Shown: positions 1 through 9,040 of the stretch, piece after piece
Numbering within the stretch: the first letter of the stretch is position 1
Layout: each line of letters opens with the position of its first letter
From: Hyphomicrobium_A sp963817485
Lineage (GTDB): Bacteria > Pseudomonadota > Alphaproteobacteria > Rhizobiales > Hyphomicrobiaceae
Length of the DNA: 64,000 bases
Direction: 5' to 3'
Assembly (NCBI GenBank): GCA_963817485.1
Contig: CAWFOR010000023.1
Location: forward strand, 43,844-107,843
The notes under the pieces: generated by a model
Database searches by the model: none
Seen by the model: only the letters and a program-made list of their open reading frames with translations
Told to the model about the DNA's origin: nothing
Translations under genes and position numbers: made by a program

Positions 1-1
1 G

Positions 2-322
2 CTCGTCGTGTTCGGCCTCGGCATTGACGCGCTCATCCACTTCCTCAACCGATTGCGATTGGAGGAGCGCACAGGCGATCCCCCCGAGCAGGCGATACGG
101 CGGGCGCGCGTGCTCGTCGGCCCTGCGATCATCCTGACGACGATCGTGCTCGCCTTCGGCCTCGGTGTGACCGTTTTCTCCGACCTGCCGTCGCTGCGGA
201 CGTTCGGGCTCGTATGCGGCTTCACGCTGCTCGCGTCGCTGATCGCGGACCTGGTGTTCCTGCCCGCTACCATCATGGTGGGCCGGAAGCTGTGGCCGCA
301 CCGGGGTGACCCCGCGGAGTGA
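2..322 (+). CDS. RND/MMPL-family transporter, C-terminal end (5' truncated by window)
   Basis: The reading frame is open from the first bases of the window, so this is the last ~106 residues of a larger inner-membrane protein. Two hydrophobic segments are visible (around VGPAIILTTIVLAFGLGVTV and the following GLVCGFTLLASLIADLVFLP), preceded by a short helix with a conserved Asp-Ala-x-Ile-His pattern. This is the layout of the final transmembrane helices of the second half of an RND-superfamily (MMPL/hopanoid-transporter HpnN-like) exporter. The cargo cannot be told from the fragment. It ends 3 bp before the convergent gph stop. Confidence 0.75.
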   Translation, partial: LVVFGLGIDALIHFLNRLRLEERTGDPPEQAIRRARVLVGPAIILTTIVLAFGLGVTVFSDLPSLRTFGLVCGFTLLASLIADLVFLPATIMVGRKLWPHRGDPAE

Positions 323-325
323 CGC

Positions 326-994
326 TCAGCCGAGCAGTGCGAGGATCGCCGGCTCCAGCTCGTCGTAGTGGTCGATGATACGGTCGGGCGATAGCTCGCG
401 CACGGGCGTGTCCGTGTAGCCGAACGTCACCGCGACGACGGGCACGCCCGCCGCCTTGGCAGTGGCGATGTCGACGCGGCTGTCGCCGATCATGATAGCG
501 CGGGACGCTTCGCCGCCGGCCAGCCGGATGGTGCCGAGCAGGTGCTCGGGATGCGGCTTGAACACGGCAAACGTGTCGCGGCCGGCGACGGCCAAGAAAA
601 GCCGGCTCATTCCGAGCGCATCGAGGAGGGCCCGCGACATTTTCTCGTTCTTGTTGGTGCAAACGGCGAGCTTGGCGCCCGCCGCCTTGAAGCGATCGAG
701 CGCCGCCACCGTCCCCTCGAATGGACGGCTGCCGACGGCGAGATTTTGCCCGTAGTAGTCGAGGAAGCGCTCGAGTAGCCGCTTGCGCTCCTCCTCCGTG
801 AGCTTGGCGGCATCGGCACCGAGGGCATGCTCGACCATGAAGCGCGCGCCGTGCCCGATCAGCGGCCGCAACTGGTGCTCGCTCACGCCCGGCAGGCCGA
901 GACCGGCGAGTACGTGGTTGGTCGCGGCAATGAGGTCGGGAGCGGTGTCGACCAGCGTTCCGTCGAGATCGAAGACGAGAGTGGCGTCGCGCAT
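326..994 (-). CDS. gph: phosphoglycolate phosphatase (HAD hydrolase)
   Basis: A 222-aa HAD-superfamily phosphatase that should dephosphorylate 2-phosphoglycolate (from oxidative DNA damage or RuBisCO oxygenation) in the cytoplasm. Motif I is FDLDGTLVDT with nucleophile Asp9 and Asp11; the cap domain follows (about residues 20-90); CTNKN gives the motif II Thr; KPHPEHL supplies the motif III Lys; GDSRVD near residue 168 is motif IV. The length fits Gph (220-230 aa). HAD specificity is hard to read from sequence, so pyrophosphatase or another sugar-phosphate phosphatase remains possible. It converges on the RND transporter end and diverges from gabD. Confidence 0.8.
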   Translation of the reverse strand: MRDATLVFDLDGTLVDTAPDLIAATNHVLAGLGLPGVSEHQLRPLIGHGARFMVEHALGADAAKLTEEERKRLLERFLDYYGQNLAVGSRPFEGTVAALDRFKAAGAKLAVCTNKNEKMSRALLDALGMSRLFLAVAGRDTFAVFKPHPEHLLGTIRLAGGEASRAIMIGDSRVDIATAKAAGVPVVAVTFGYTDTPVRELSPDRIIDHYDELEPAILALLG

Positions 995-1145
995 GAGGTC
1001 GGAGTCGCCCTAAACGTTAAGCGGGCGGGCACGCTAACTGCTGGGCCCCTCGATGTCATCATTGGGGCCCCTGTGGCTTGAAACCACGGGTCACGCACCT
1101 TAGACAATGCGCACGCGCTCGGCGCCCTTCTGTCGCGGTGACACC

Positions 1146-2591
1146 ATGGACAAGCAGCTCATCACGCTCCTGAAGACTCAAGGCTATATCGACGGCGCCT
1201 GGGTCGGCACTCCGGCCCTGCCGGTGATCGACAAGGCGACGGGCGAGGAGATCGCGCGCGTGCCGGATATGGGTGCCGCCGAGACCAACGCGGCAATAGA
1301 GGCCGCGCACCGCGCCTTCAAGCCATGGGCGGCGCGGCTCGCCAAGGATCGTTCCCGGATTTTGCGCCGCTGGTATGATCTTATTGTCGAGCACGCCGAC
1401 GAGCTGGCGCTTCTGCTGACTAAGGAGCAGGGCAAGCCGCTCGCCGAGGCGAAGGGCGAGATCGTCTACGGTGCGGCGTTCGTCGAGCTGTTCGCGGAGG
1501 AAGCCAAGCGCATCTACGGCGAGACGATCCCCACGCATAAGGCGGACGCGCGCATCGTCATCATGAAGCAGCCGGTCGGCGTCGTCGCCGCCATCACGCC
1601 GTGGAATTTCCCGAGCGCCATGATCACGCGCAAGGTGGCGCCCGCGCTCGCTGTCGGCTGCACCGTGGTCGTCAAGCCGGCAGAGGACACGCCACTGTCG
1701 GCACTGGCACTCGTCGAGCTTGCCGAGCGCGCGGGGCTGCCGAAGGGCGTGCTCAATGTGGTCACGGCAAAGAACCCCGTGCCGGTCGGCAAAGCCATGA
1801 CCGAGAACCCGCTCGTGCGCATGGTGACGTTCACAGGGTCGACCGAGGTCGGCAAGATTCTGATGGCACAGGCTGCCGGCACCGTGAAGCGCGTCGGCAT
1901 GGAGCTTGGCGGCAATGCGCCGTTCATCGTGTTCGACGACGCCGACCTCGACAAGGCGGTCGCGGGCGCCATGGCGTCCAAGTTCCGCAACGCCGGGCAG
2001 ACGTGCGTGTGCGCCAACCGTATCCTGGTGCAGGACACCGTCTATGACGCATTCGCCGAGAAGCTCGCGGCGGCGGCCCGCGGCCTGAAGGTCGGCCCCG
2101 GCACGGAAGCCGGGGTAACGGTGGGGCCCCTGATCAATGCGGATGCGGTCAAGAAGGTCCGCGAGCACGTCGCGGACGCGGTCAAGAAGGGCGCTCACGT
2201 CGTCATGGGCGGCAAGCCGCATGTGCTCGGTGGCACCTTCTTCGAGCCGACGATCCTGACCGGCGTCACGCCGCAGATGCGCGTCGCGTCCGAGGAGACG
2301 TTCGGGCCGGTGGCACCGCTGTTCAAGTTCTCCACCGAGGCCGAGGCGATTCGCATGGCGAACGACACCCCCTTCGGGCTCGCCGCTTACTTCTTCTCGC
2401 GCGACATCGGCCGCTGCTGGCGCGTGGCGGAAGCGCTCGAGTATGGTATTGTCGGCGTCAACGAGGGGATCACGTCAACAGAGATCGCTCCGTTCGGCGG
2501 ATTCAAAGAGAGCGGCATCGGGCGCGAGGGCTCGCACCACGGCATCGATGAGTTCGTCGAGATCAAGTACACATTGATGGGCGGTCTCTAG
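1146..2591 (+). CDS. gabD: NAD(P)-dependent succinate-semialdehyde dehydrogenase
   Basis: A 481-aa aldehyde dehydrogenase oxidising succinate semialdehyde to succinate (GABA shunt). The ATG at 1146 is preferred over an upstream in-frame codon at 1107, because the protein then begins MDKQLITLLK and matches the usual ~482-aa GabD length. The general base is in MELGGN (Glu ~253) and the catalytic Cys in GQTCVC (Cys ~287); TPWNFP, the NAD-site FTGSTEVGK and the C-terminal GFKESGIGREG block are all typical of the GabD branch. It stands alone, followed by a palindromic intergenic stretch before rpiA. Related semialdehyde or glutarate-semialdehyde activity cannot be excluded. Confidence 0.85.
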   Translation: MDKQLITLLKTQGYIDGAWVGTPALPVIDKATGEEIARVPDMGAAETNAAIEAAHRAFKPWAARLAKDRSRILRRWYDLIVEHADELALLLTKEQGKPLAEAKGEIVYGAAFVELFAEEAKRIYGETIPTHKADARIVIMKQPVGVVAAITPWNFPSAMITRKVAPALAVGCTVVVKPAEDTPLSALALVELAERAGLPKGVLNVVTAKNPVPVGKAMTENPLVRMVTFTGSTEVGKILMAQAAGTVKRVGMELGGNAPFIVFDDADLDKAVAGAMASKFRNAGQTCVCANRILVQDTVYDAFAEKLAAAARGLKVGPGTEAGVTVGPLINADAVKKVREHVADAVKKGAHVVMGGKPHVLGGTFFEPTILTGVTPQMRVASEETFGPVAPLFKFSTEAEAIRMANDTPFGLAAYFFSRDIGRCWRVAEALEYGIVGVNEGITSTEIAPFGGFKESGIGREGSHHGIDEFVEIKYTLMGGL

Positions 2592-2619
2592 GCGGGAATT
2601 TTGTACGGAATATCGCATT

Positions 2620-2708
2620 GGCCGCGCGCTGCGGTGGCGCGGCCAAGCGGTGTGAGCCACGAGGCCCTTTGGGCTCGCGCTCGCGGCCCCCTCCCTGCCG
2701 GGAGGGGG
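2620..2708. repeat. two intergenic palindromes between gabD and rpiA
   Basis: Two strong inverted repeats lie in tandem: GGCCGCGC (2620-2627) with GCGCGGCC (2637-2644), and CCCCCTCCC (2687-2695) with GGGAGGGGG (2700-2708, loop TGCC). There is no T-run after either, so they are not classical terminators; they resemble the G/C-rich dispersed palindromes common between genes in Hyphomicrobiales. They may act in attenuation or mRNA 3'-end protection of gabD. Confidence 0.5.
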
Positions 2709-2773
2709 CAAGCGTCGCATTCGATAGCGCTGGCGCTCCCGGTCGAGGAGCGTTGCTCGCGGGGAGCTTCAGC

Positions 2774-3481
2774 ATGAGCACCGACGCCTTGAAGCTGGCC
2801 GTGGCCGAGCGCGCGCTCACCTTCGTGGAGCCCGGCATGAAGCTCGGCCTCGGCACGGGCTCGACCGCGGCGAAGTTCGTTGCCCTCTTGGGCCCGAAGG
2901 TGCGCGCCGGACTCGATGTGGTCTGCGTTGCAACCTCCGAGGCGACGCAGAAGCAGGCCGAGGCACTCGGCATTCCGATGACGACACTCGACGAGACGCC
3001 GTTCCTAGATCTGACGATCGACGGCGCCGACGAGCTCGATGAGGAGCTGCGCCTCATCAAGGGCGGCGGCGGCGCGCTGCTGCGCGAGAAGATTGTCGCC
3101 ACGTCCTCTGGTCGCATGATCGTTATCGCGGATGCGTCCAAGCGCGTCGCTACCCTCGGCGCCTTTCCGCTTCCCATTGAGGTGGTGCGCTTCGGCCTGA
3201 CGGCGACGCGCAACATGATCATAGCCCTCGCCGCCGACGCCGGCTGCGAGGGTGAGATCAAGCTGCGCATGGGCGCCGACGGCAAGCCGTTCATCAGTGA
3301 CAGCGGCAACTTCATCCTGGATTGCGCCTTCGGCAGCATTGCGGAGCCGGAGGACCTCGATGAGGCCCTGAAGCTCATTCCCGGCGTGGTGGAGAACGGT
3401 ATGTTCCTGGGGATTGCCGACCTCGCCATCGTGGGCGGACCCGACGGCATCAGCTACGTCGGCTCGGACAACGGCGTCTGA
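2774..3481 (+). CDS. rpiA: ribose-5-phosphate isomerase A
   Basis: A 235-aa enzyme interconverting ribose 5-phosphate and ribulose 5-phosphate in the pentose phosphate pathway. The phosphate loop GLGTGSTAAKFV is near residues 25-36; the catalytic block DGADELD is followed by LIKGGGGALLREKI carrying the catalytic Glu/Lys; the C-terminal IADLAIVGG segment is typical. The ATG at 2774 (MSTDALK) gives the standard length; the frame is open further upstream, but that extension is palindromic intergenic DNA. The gor gene follows 24 bp downstream in the same direction, so the two are probably co-transcribed, linking NADPH supply with glutathione reduction. Confidence 0.93.
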   Translation: MSTDALKLAVAERALTFVEPGMKLGLGTGSTAAKFVALLGPKVRAGLDVVCVATSEATQKQAEALGIPMTTLDETPFLDLTIDGADELDEELRLIKGGGGALLREKIVATSSGRMIVIADASKRVATLGAFPLPIEVVRFGLTATRNMIIALAADAGCEGEIKLRMGADGKPFISDSGNFILDCAFGSIAEPEDLDEALKLIPGVVENGMFLGIADLAIVGGPDGISYVGSDNGV

Positions 3482-3505
3482 ACGAGCGCACCGGAGCCGG
3501 CGAGC

Positions 3506-4888
3506 ATGGACAAGCCTGACTACGATTTGTTCGTGATCGGTGCCGGCTCGGGTGGCGTGCGCGCCGCGCGCATCGCCGGCGGTTACGGCGCCAAGGTCGC
3601 CATCGCCGAGGAGTACCGCATCGGCGGCACCTGCGTGATCCGCGGCTGCGTGCCCAAGAAGATCTTCGTGTACGCGAGCCGCTTCGCCGACGACTTCGAG
3701 GACGCGCGCGGCTTCGGTTGGAGCGTCGCGGAGCCGAAGTTCGACTGGGCAGCATTGATCGCCGCTAAGGACAAAGAAATCGCGCGGCTCGAGGGTCTGT
3801 ACCGCACCGGGCTCGCTGCCGCTAAGGTCGAGGTCATCGCGGAGCGGGCGACCGTCACCGGACCGAACACCGTCCGGCTCGCCAAGTCCGGGCGCGAGCT
3901 GTCTGCCGGCAAGATCCTGATCGCCACGGGCGGCGCGCCGATGGTGGGTAAGCCCATCCCCGGTATCGAGCACGTCATTACCTCAAATGAAGCCTTCGAC
4001 CTGCCGCGGCTCCCGCAGCGGATCATCGTCGCCGGCGGCGGCTACATTGCGATCGAGTTCGCCGGCATCTTCTCGCATCTTGGCGTCGAGACGACACTCG
4101 TTTATCGCGGCGACAAGATCCTGCGCGGGTTCGATGAGGATCTGCGGGATCGCCTCACCGAGGCCTACACAAGGCAGGGCATTCGCATCGTCACCGGGCA
4201 CATCTTCACCCGCATCGAGATGACGGGCGCGGGCCTCACCGGCCACCTCTCGAACGGCGGCACGCTCTCGGCCGATGAGATCATGTTCGCCGTCGGGCGC
4301 GCGCCCAACACCGCGGGGCTCGGCCTCGACGAGATCGGCGTCGAGCTCGGCTGGAACGGCCACGTTGTCGTCAACGCCTATTCGAAGTCGTCCGTCGACA
4401 GCATCTTCGCCGTCGGAGACGTCACTGACCGCGCAGCCCTGACGCCGGTCGCCATCCGCGAGGGTCATGCCTTTGCGGATACCGAGTTTGGCGGCAAGCC
4501 GCGCATGGTCGAGCACACTCTAATCCCGACGGCAGTTTTCTCCACGCCCGAGATCGCGAGCGTCGGCCTGCCGGAGCATCTGGCGCGCGAGCGCTGCAGC
4601 GATGTGCACGTCTACAAGGCCGCCTTCAGGCCCCTGAAGGCGACGCTGTCGGGGCGCGAGGAGAAGGTGCTGGTGAAGCTCATCGTTGACGGCGTGAGCG
4701 ACAAGGTCGTCGGCTGCCACATGATGGGAGACGGCGCGGCCGAGATCATCCAGATGGCGGCGATCGCGTTACGGCTCGGCGCCACTAAGGCCGACTTCGA
4801 TGCAACCATGGCGCTGCATCCGACGGCGGCGGAGGAGTTCGTGACGCTGCGCGAGAAGTGGATGGCGCCGACCGAGGCAGCGGGGTGA
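3506..4888 (+). CDS. gor: glutathione-disulfide reductase
   Basis: A 460-aa FAD-dependent disulfide reductase converting GSSG to 2 GSH with NADPH. The N-terminal FAD motif is GAGSGG, and the redox disulfide sits in GGTCVIRGC (Cys43 and Cys48); the Ile-Arg version is the form seen in rhizobial, cyanobacterial and plant enzymes. GGGYIAIE is the NAD(P)-binding fold, VGDVTDR the second FAD contact, and the C-terminal HPTAAEE supplies the catalytic His (~438). It lies 24 bp after rpiA, which makes NADPH by way of the pentose phosphate cycle. The next 570 bp contain no convincing gene. Confidence 0.92.
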   Translation: MDKPDYDLFVIGAGSGGVRAARIAGGYGAKVAIAEEYRIGGTCVIRGCVPKKIFVYASRFADDFEDARGFGWSVAEPKFDWAALIAAKDKEIARLEGLYRTGLAAAKVEVIAERATVTGPNTVRLAKSGRELSAGKILIATGGAPMVGKPIPGIEHVITSNEAFDLPRLPQRIIVAGGGYIAIEFAGIFSHLGVETTLVYRGDKILRGFDEDLRDRLTEAYTRQGIRIVTGHIFTRIEMTGAGLTGHLSNGGTLSADEIMFAVGRAPNTAGLGLDEIGVELGWNGHVVVNAYSKSSVDSIFAVGDVTDRAALTPVAIREGHAFADTEFGGKPRMVEHTLIPTAVFSTPEIASVGLPEHLARERCSDVHVYKAAFRPLKATLSGREEKVLVKLIVDGVSDKVVGCHMMGDGAAEIIQMAAIALRLGATKADFDATMALHPTAAEEFVTLREKWMAPTEAAG

Positions 4889-5461
4889 TTCGCTCGTGGA
4901 GCCGGCCGCGGAAATCTTATCCTCGCGCCTGAAACCTGCTCCACACTGTGCACAACCCTGCCCGCATGGGACGCGGCAAGCTTGAGCGCCAACGCGGGGC
5001 AGGGCCGGTGCCCGGCTTGAGGCGGCGTTGCTCCGTTCGCAATGTCGTCGCGAGGTAGCTCCCTCATAGGGCCGGGGCAGGTGTGCGAGGCTGTGCGCTC
5101 CAGCAATGGATCGCACGGCAGCCCGTCGCGAGCGGCGCCCCAGCTCAAACCTGAGTTGGCAAAGCGCAGCCGCCCGAGGTCCCGGAACGATGAGAGCCCG
5201 GCTCTGAGCAGCCGGGTGGGACCGGAGGCTCGCCCGCGTATGTGTTTCGCGCCCTCGACCTGCAGAATAAGTCCACCGCCGCGGGCGCCGAAAGGCTGCC
5301 GGCATTGCAAAACGGATGGCGGTCGTTCGGCGCCCGCGCTCCCTCGTTCTTTGAAACCCTCGGGGGTCGCTCCGCGAGGCAGCGTACCTGCGCCCTCGGC
5401 GCCCTTCGGTTGAAAGCGTAGAAGCGAGGTGCTACGCCGCGGCGTTCGCGCGGGAGGGCTC
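4889..5461. other. 573-bp gene-poor intergenic region with a 13-bp inverted repeat
   Basis: No open frame here has a ribosome-binding site and recognisable protein. A perfect 13-bp inverted repeat (5280-5292 against 5326-5338, core GCGGGCGCCGAA) could fold into a long hairpin with a 33-nt apical part. I looked for the conserved cores of RNase P RNA, tmRNA and 4.5S RNA on both strands and did not see them. The right end carries a ribosome-binding site (GGGAGGG) for the SDR gene. Confidence 0.4.
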
Positions 5462-6214
5462 ATGCGGCTCAAGGATAAGATTGCGCTGGTCACGGGCTCG
5501 GCCGCCGGCATCGGGCTCTCGGTGGCGCGGCTGTTTGCCGCCGAGGGTGCACACGTCTACATCACCGACGTCGACGGCGAAGGCGCGGCCAAAGCCACAG
5601 CCGAGCTGACGGCGAAGGGGCATTCGGCGACCGCGGTGACGGTCGATGTCTCGCGCGGCCAGGACGTGACGGCGCTGATGCGCTTGATCGAGCAGCAGCA
5701 GCGCCGCCTCGACGTCGTCGTCAACAATGCTGGCATCAATGTCCGTTCCGACTTCCGCAACCTGTCCGACGCCGACTGGGTACGCTTGCGCGAGGTGAAC
5801 CTCGACGGCATCGTGCGTATCGCGCGTGACGCATTCCCGCTGATGAAAGCCTCTGGGCGTGCCTCGCTGGTCAATCTTGCCTCCATCATGGGCCATCGCG
5901 GCATGCGCACGCTCGCCGCTTACGGCGCCACCAAGGGGGCGATCTCGGCGCTGACGCGCGGCCTCGCGGTCGAGTACGCTCCGTTCGGCATCCGCGTGAA
6001 TGCGCTGGCGCCGGGCTTCATCGAGACGGCACTGACCGAGCGCGTGCTGCGCGTTCCTGCGTTCTCCGAGGCGCTGTTGGAGCAGACGCCTTTGAAGCGC
6101 TTCGGCACGGCGGAGGATGTGGCGCAGGCGGCGCTGTTCTTTGCCTCCGACGAGTCCTCGTTCATCACCGGAGCCGAGCTTGCCGTCGACGGCGGCATGG
6201 CCGCGGGACTTTAA
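5462..6214 (+). CDS. SDR family oxidoreductase (FabG-like)
   Basis: A 250-aa classical short-chain dehydrogenase. TGSAAGIG (residues 11-18) is the Rossmann cofactor loop, NNAG follows at about 90, the catalytic Ser is in NLASIMG and the YxxxK pair in YGATK; the C-terminal ITGAELAVDGG is the usual end of 3-oxoacyl-ACP reductase-like SDRs. The Asp after the second strand (DVDGEG) suggests NAD rather than NADP. The ATG at 5462 follows GGGAGGG; an upstream in-frame codon at 5429 lacks support. The substrate is unknown: FabG-like, sugar or secondary alcohol dehydrogenase are all possible. It converges on the YbdK-like gene, with stops 3 bp apart. Confidence 0.8.
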   Translation: MRLKDKIALVTGSAAGIGLSVARLFAAEGAHVYITDVDGEGAAKATAELTAKGHSATAVTVDVSRGQDVTALMRLIEQQQRRLDVVVNNAGINVRSDFRNLSDADWVRLREVNLDGIVRIARDAFPLMKASGRASLVNLASIMGHRGMRTLAAYGATKGAISALTRGLAVEYAPFGIRVNALAPGFIETALTERVLRVPAFSEALLEQTPLKRFGTAEDVAQAALFFASDESSFITGAELAVDGGMAAGL

Positions 6215-6217
6215 GCC

Positions 6218-7432
6218 TCACGTGCCGGCGACGGTCTCGGCGACGAGCTGGTCGACGACGCCCTTCAGCGCATCCTCCGGCGAGGCACCTTGCGCGAGCA
6301 GGCCCTCGTAGCACTGAACCTGCCGGTCCGCGCTGGTGCCGCCGGTCGCGATATTGAGCGCGTTCCTCGCCTCGCGTTCGCAGCCGAGCACGGCGGCATC
6401 CTCGGCGATGACATCGAGCAGCTCGTCGATCAGCGCCGCAAACGGCACGAGCTCCCCCTTGCCGAAGTCGAACAGCCGGTCGCGCACGCTGTAGCGCTGC
6501 GCGCGCCAGCGGTTCTCCTCGATCAAAAACGATGGGTAGGAGCGCCACTTGTGGTTCGACCGGCGCAACCTGTAGAGCATGCGCAGGATGCAGACGTAGA
6601 GCGCCGCGACCGAGATCGCGTCACCGATGCGCGTGCAGATGTCGGTGACGCGCATCTCGAGCGTGGGGAAGCGGATAGAGGGGCGCAGATCCCACCAGAT
6701 CTTGGAGGCGTCCTCGATGACGCCGTTGCGCACGAGCACGTCGACGGTGCGCGAAAATTCGCCGTAGCTCTCGAAGCGCTGGGGGAGCCCTGTCCGCGGC
6801 AGCTCGTGGAACACGGCGAGCCGGTAGCTCTTGAGCCCCGTATCCTCGCCCTGCCAGAACGGAGAGGAGGTCGAGAGCATGAGGAGGTGCGGCAGGAAAT
6901 AGCGCGCCTGGTTCATCAGGTCGATGCGCAGCTCTTCGTCCTCGATGCCCACGTGTACGTGCATGCCGCAGATGGCGAGGCGCCGCCCGATCCCGGCGAA
7001 GTCGCGCGCAAGCGCCTGGTAGCGGGCCTTAGGTGTCGTTTCGAGCGTGGAGCGGTCGGCGAAGGGGTGAGTAGAGGCGGCAATCGGTGCCATCCCGAAT
7101 TCGCGGGCCTTGTCGGCGATGGTGCGGCGCAGGTGCGCGAGCTCCTGGCGTGCGGCGCGAAAATCGCGACAGACGCTGGTCCCGACCTCGATCTGGGAGC
7201 GGAAGAACTCGGGGGCGACCCGCTTGCCAAGCAGGGACTCGCAGGCCGCCATCAGCTCCGGGGGAACCGGCGCAAAGCCGCGCGTCGCGAGGTCGACGAG
7301 GTGGTACTCTTCCTCGATCCCGAAGGTGAACGATGGCTCTTTCACGCGGGCGGTGCTCCGTTCACTTCCGCTAGGCTCGGAAGCCAACGCCGCAGGCTGG
7401 AAATTCGATGCCCGCGGCACCATTTCGCGCAT
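6218..7432 (-). CDS. YbdK-family carboxylate-amine ligase (glutamate-cysteine ligase type 2)
   Basis: A ~404-aa ATP-grasp-like ligase of the GCS2/YbdK family. FGIEEEYHLVD is the Mg/ATP-binding Glu triad near the start; the GMHVHVGIED block and the WWDLRPS and TLEMRVTD segments are the conserved core. Family members join glutamate to an amine such as cysteine with low activity, and the physiological substrate is often unclear. The start is uncertain: ATG at 7432 or 7423, or a later GTG just before the EPSFTFG segment, are possible; the frame stays open far upstream only because it is antisense to the DAHP synthase gene. It is divergent from that gene. Confidence 0.78.
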   Translation of the reverse strand: MREMVPRASNFQPAALASEPSGSERSTARVKEPSFTFGIEEEYHLVDLATRGFAPVPPELMAACESLLGKRVAPEFFRSQIEVGTSVCRDFRAARQELAHLRRTIADKAREFGMAPIAASTHPFADRSTLETTPKARYQALARDFAGIGRRLAICGMHVHVGIEDEELRIDLMNQARYFLPHLLMLSTSSPFWQGEDTGLKSYRLAVFHELPRTGLPQRFESYGEFSRTVDVLVRNGVIEDASKIWWDLRPSIRFPTLEMRVTDICTRIGDAISVAALYVCILRMLYRLRRSNHKWRSYPSFLIEENRWRAQRYSVRDRLFDFGKGELVPFAALIDELLDVIAEDAAVLGCEREARNALNIATGGTSADRQVQCYEGLLAQGASPEDALKGVVDQLVAETVAGT

Positions 7433-7594
7433 GCAACTTGAGGCCTTTTCGGCCCCTGGCCTCCACCCGAAGGGTAGCCTATAAGCCGTGACAAATGGCA
7501 TAATGCCTTGAACGCGAGGCCCGGAGTTCCCGGGCCGGCGGCCGGTCTTGCGGGCGTTTGCGAAGCCATAGGCCGCAGAAGGAGAGTTGGAGCA

Positions 7595-8986
7595 ATGGCT
7601 GCAGCCTGGTCCCCAGACAGCTGGCGCGGAAAGCCGATCGTGCAGGTCCCGGAGTACCCCGACAAGGCGGCGCTCGCCGAAGTCGAGGCCAAGATCGCGT
7701 CCTATCCGCCGCTCGTGTTCGCGGGCGAGGCCGACAAGCTGAAGCGCGCGCTTGCCGAGGTGGCCGCCGGCGACGCCTTCCTGCTGCAGGGCGGCGACTG
7801 TGCCGAGAGCTTCAACGAGCACGGCGCGAACCATATCCGCGAGCTGTTCCGCGTCTTCCTGCAGATGGCGGTGGTGCTGACGTACGCCGGTGGCTCGCCG
7901 GTGGTGAAGGTTGGGCGCATCGCGGGGCAGTTCGCCAAACCGCGGTCTTCGCCGACCGAGCGCCGGGGCGACGTGGAGCTGCCGAGCTATCGCGGCGATA
8001 TCATCAACGGCGAGGGTTTCACCGCGGGCTACCGCATTCCCGATCCCCACCGCCAGCTCGAGGCCTACCGCCAATCGGCGGCGACGCTCAACCTGCTGCG
8101 GGCGTTCTCGGAGGGCGGCTATGCCAGCCTCGACAACGTGCTGCGCTGGCTGCTCGATTTCGAGCAGAAGTCGCCGTTCGGCAAGAAGTATCGGGAGATG
8201 GGCGAGCAGATCCAGACGGCGCTGCGCTTCATGCGCTCGTGCGGCGTGACGGCGGATACGGTGCCGGCGCTGGGGCGCACCTCGTTCTACACGAGCCACG
8301 AGAGCCTGCTGCTCGGCTACGAGCAGGCGATGGTGCGCCGCGACGAGGCCGGCGGCACGCACAACTGGTATGCCACATCCGGCCACATGCTTTGGATCGG
8401 CGACCGCACGCGCCAGCCCGATCACGCGCACGTGGAGTTCCTGCGCGGCATCAAGAACCCGATCGGCGTCAAGTGCGGCCCGACGCTCGAGCCCGACGGT
8501 CTCATCCGCCTGATCGACATCCTCAATCCGTCCGACGAGCCGGGCCGGTTGACGCTCATCTGCCGCTTCGGCGCCGACAAGGTCGACAAGCACCTGCCGA
8601 AGCTCATACGCGCCGTGAAGAAGGAAGGTCGCACGGTCGTGTGGTCGTGCGATCCTATGCACGGCAATACGATTTCCGCCGCCAACGGCTACAAGACGCG
8701 GCCCTTCGACCGCATCCTCAAGGAAGCCGAGTCGTTCTTCTCAGTGCATCGCGCGGAGGGGACGGTCGCTGGCGGCATCCACGTGGAGATGACCGGCTCG
8801 CCCGTCACAGAGTGCACGGGCGGCGCCTCCGCCAACATCTCGGAAGCGCAGCTCAAGGACCGTTACGATACGCTGTGCGATCCCCGCCTCAACGCCGACC
8901 AGGCATTGGAGCTCGCTTTCCTGATCGCGGAGCGCTTGAAGCAGGAGCGTGAAGGGCTGCCGCACCCGATTCCCGTCGTGGCGTGA
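7595..8986 (+). CDS. class II 3-deoxy-7-phosphoheptulonate synthase (DAHP synthase)
   Basis: A 463-aa plant/mycobacterial-type DAHP synthase condensing phosphoenolpyruvate and erythrose 4-phosphate, the first step of the shikimate pathway. Signature stretches include LLQGGDCAESF, KVGRIAGQFAKPRS, the TSHESLLL segment, IKNPIGVKCGP and the metal-site VWSCDPMHGNT. The start ATG at 7595 is set by an AAGGAGAG site at 7579-7586; the open frame upstream lacks such a site. Class II enzymes are allosterically controlled by aromatic amino acids, but no regulatory element is visible in the DNA. nadE follows about 55 bp downstream and may be co-transcribed. Confidence 0.92.
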   Translation: MAAAWSPDSWRGKPIVQVPEYPDKAALAEVEAKIASYPPLVFAGEADKLKRALAEVAAGDAFLLQGGDCAESFNEHGANHIRELFRVFLQMAVVLTYAGGSPVVKVGRIAGQFAKPRSSPTERRGDVELPSYRGDIINGEGFTAGYRIPDPHRQLEAYRQSAATLNLLRAFSEGGYASLDNVLRWLLDFEQKSPFGKKYREMGEQIQTALRFMRSCGVTADTVPALGRTSFYTSHESLLLGYEQAMVRRDEAGGTHNWYATSGHMLWIGDRTRQPDHAHVEFLRGIKNPIGVKCGPTLEPDGLIRLIDILNPSDEPGRLTLICRFGADKVDKHLPKLIRAVKKEGRTVVWSCDPMHGNTISAANGYKTRPFDRILKEAESFFSVHRAEGTVAGGIHVEMTGSPVTECTGGASANISEAQLKDRYDTLCDPRLNADQALELAFLIAERLKQEREGLPHPIPVVA

Positions 8987-9040
8987 GCCCCTGACCTCCC
9001 AGTAAGGGGTGGGAAGGGAACGGCGGTTTAAGGTCGGTCC

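Noticed and set aside
1059..2222. 387-aa minus-strand frame opposite gabD
   Set aside because: Antisense shadow of a clear aldehyde dehydrogenase.
2687..2708. Rho-independent terminator after gabD
   Set aside because: Strong stem but no T-run; kept as a palindromic repeat.
4889..5461. RNase P RNA or tmRNA in the long gap
   Set aside because: Conserved cores of these RNAs were not seen on either strand.
6218..8662. 814-aa minus-strand open frame including the YbdK-like gene
   Set aside because: Only the part below about 7432 is the YbdK family; the upstream extension is antisense to the DAHP synthase gene and has no protein character of its own.
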